A stretch of 8,402 nucleotides of DNA, from the NCBI GenBank assembly GCA_040007095.1, contig JBDTVS010000151.1, positions 1 through 8,402 on the forward strand, written 5' to 3'. Positions 7,564 through 8,402 of the stretch are shown piece after piece (position 1 is the stretch's first letter; every line of letters begins with the position of its first letter). The position numbers and the translations under genes are program-made. Under the pieces are notes generated by a model. That model was given only the letters and a program-made list of their open reading frames with translations. It was not told the origin of the DNA and did no database searches. This stretch comes from JBDTVS01 sp040007095. GTDB lineage: Bacteria; Acidobacteriota; Vicinamibacteria; Vicinamibacterales; CAVVIG01.

Positions 7564-7903
7564 TGGACAGATGATGGCGGCGCGTTGACGTATTCTTTCA
7601 CACGCGCATCAAACCAGGGCGTCGTCCGAGTCTCCGGCACCAATGCGTAGCTGATCTAAGGACCGCCGAGCTGATGATCGTTGCCGTAGTGGTAGTGATT
7701 CGAGTTGTCGACGAGCCGCGCACGGGGCCGGCCGGCGTCTGTGCATAGAGCGGCTGATCCTCCTTGCCCGAGTTGAGATTGCCGAAGAGGTTCACGCTGG
7801 CGCGATTGTTGATATTGCCCGTACCGCTGAAGTTGGCGCCACCGCGCTGACTTGCCGGCTCACCGTCGGCGAACGTATTGCGCGCCTGCGCACGCGAGTC
7901 GTT
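7539..7903 (-). pseudogene. Broken coding remnant upstream of the helicase (possible outer-membrane/TonB-type barrel fragment)
   Basis: On the minus strand two frames together look like one decayed gene. From 7903 to about 7720 one frame reads protein-like, GC3-rich sequence (RNTFADGEP, NFSGTGNINNRASVNLFGN, YAQTPAGPVRG). Past about 7715 that frame degenerates into Thr-rich nonsense, while another frame takes over from 7712 (VDNSNHYHYGNDHQLGGP). This second frame meets a TAG at 7658-7656 and then continues (ISYALVPETRTTPWFDARV, KEYVNAPPSS) to a TGA at 7541-7539. One frameshift and one nonsense change would restore a single frame. There is no credible start; a TGA closes the first frame at 7906-7904. 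The RxxF...NFSG...AQTPAGPV style weakly resembles barrel segments of Acidobacterial TonB-dependent, carboxypeptidase-regulatory-like proteins. I do not recognise the second part, and the two parts could come from different genes. Confidence 0.4.
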
Positions 7904-8119
7904 TCAAGGTTCCCTCCAATCGGAAGGCCAGCGAGTATCATGGCTTGAGCCTGGCACGGCGAGACGCCTCGCCGCAGGGCGCGGCGACCGGGAATACCGG
8001 GAGTATTAGAGGGGTAACGCCGTCAGCGAGGATGCATCGCCGTCGAATGCAGCCAGACTTTTACCACGGGGCTGCTACCCCATGACGCGAGTGTTGGTAT
8101 CGAGAGAAGGGATGTGCCG
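7904..8119. other. Non-coding interval, leader of the LLM oxidoreductase gene, with possible hairpins
   Basis: I see no convincing gene here; a plus-strand frame at 7852-8085 is Arg/Pro/His-rich and looks spurious. A perfect 7-bp hairpin (CGGCGAG / CTCGCCG, loop ACGC) lies at 7957-7974, with no T-run after it. Further on, GGGGTA at 8011-8016 can pair with TACCCC at 8076-8081, while GGGG at 8068-8071 competes for the same C residues. I recognise no known riboswitch consensus and no strong sigma-70 promoter. Confidence 0.3.
8106..8110 (+). promoter_or_regulatory. Ribosome binding site of the LLM oxidoreductase gene
   Basis: GAAGG lies 9 nt before the GTG at 8120. The other in-frame GTG at 8114 would leave only 3 nt, so this site favours 8120 as the start. 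Confidence 0.55.
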
Positions 8120-8402
8120 GTGAAGAGGATCGGGTTTCTGTCGTTCGGGCACTGGACGCCGTCGCCCCACTCGCAGGTGCGCACGGCTTCGGACTCACTG
8201 CTCCAGTCGATCGATCTGGCCGTGGCCGCCGAGGAACTGGGCGCCGACGGCGCCTACTTCCGCGTGCATCACTTCGCCAGCCAGCTTGGCTCGCCGTTCC
8301 CGCTGCTCGCGGCCGTCGGCGCGCGCACCAAGAGGATCGAGATTGGGACGGCCGTCATCGACATGCGCTACGAGAACCCGCTGTACATGGTCGAGGACGC
8401 GG
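8120..8402 (+). CDS. LLM-class (luciferase-like) flavin-dependent oxidoreductase, N-terminal part
   Basis: About 94 N-terminal residues are present; the gene continues past the right edge (family members usually run about 300-400 residues). The start is GTG 8120, set by the GAAGG site and by the first residues KRIGFLSFG, which form the first strand of the bacterial-luciferase TIM barrel. Further landmarks are LAVAAEELGADGAYFRVHHF (about residues 36-55, the helix-strand-HHF element found in luciferase-like monooxygenases), PFPLLAAVGART (about 62-73) and RIEIGTAVIDMRYENPLYM (about 75-93). Such enzymes use reduced FMN or F420 to oxidise diverse substrates; the substrate cannot be told from this fragment. 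It points away from the helicase, so it belongs to a separate transcription unit with its own leader. Confidence 0.88.
   Translation, partial: MKRIGFLSFGHWTPSPHSQVRTASDSLLQSIDLAVAAEELGADGAYFRVHHFASQLGSPFPLLAAVGARTKRIEIGTAVIDMRYENPLYMVEDA

Noticed and set aside
7576..7618. TTGACG and nearby sequence as a plus-strand sigma-70 promoter
   Set aside because: The -35-like hexamer has no acceptable -10 hexamer at normal spacing, and no plus-strand gene follows within several hundred bases.
7852..8085. Plus-strand 77-codon open frame upstream of the LLM oxidoreductase
   Set aside because: It is rich in Arg, Pro and His with no ribosome binding site, and partly opposes the coding-like remnant on the minus strand.

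Overview
The window reads as a GC-rich bacterial chromosome segment. The gene content (a DUF1592/DUF1588/DUF1585 protein next to a DUF1552 protein, Tat-exported enzymes, an exported ankyrin protein with a Gly/Ala-rich tail) is typical of Acidobacteriota, with Vicinamibacteria-like lineages the best guess. Planctomycetes, Verrucomicrobia and myxobacteria also carry such gene pairs. The taxon is inferred from family content and style; there is no rRNA or other marker here. I see no tRNA, rRNA, CRISPR array or insertion sequence.

Left part (1-4820, + strand): four genes in a row with gaps of 21 nt, about 5 nt and an 11-nt overlap, so probably one operon. The order is (i) the C-terminal part of a DUF1592/1588/1585 protein with a c-type haem motif, (ii) a Tat-exported DUF1552 protein, (iii) a Tat-exported metallo-beta-lactamase-fold protein whose second zinc site looks altered, and (iv) a secreted or periplasmic protein of about eleven ankyrin repeats. 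Genes ii-iv carry visible export signals; the start of gene i lies outside the window. The set looks like an extracytoplasmic module of unknown chemistry in which the ankyrin protein could be a scaffold or partner. It is the best candidate here for an undescribed system.

Middle (4821-7563): a short intergenic stretch with a GC-rich hairpin separates the operon from a convergent minus-strand gene. That gene encodes a SWI2/SNF2-type ATPase of about 860 residues with an N-terminal SWIM zinc finger and all the helicase motifs. It is cytoplasmic, acts on nucleic acid, and has no obvious link to the operon.

Right part (7539-8402): upstream of the helicase lies a broken minus-strand coding remnant with one apparent frameshift and one in-frame stop. 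Its last codon overlaps a possible helicase start in an ATGA arrangement. After about 200 nt of non-coding sequence with several possible hairpins, a plus-strand LLM-class (luciferase-like) flavin-dependent oxidoreductase begins and runs off the right edge.
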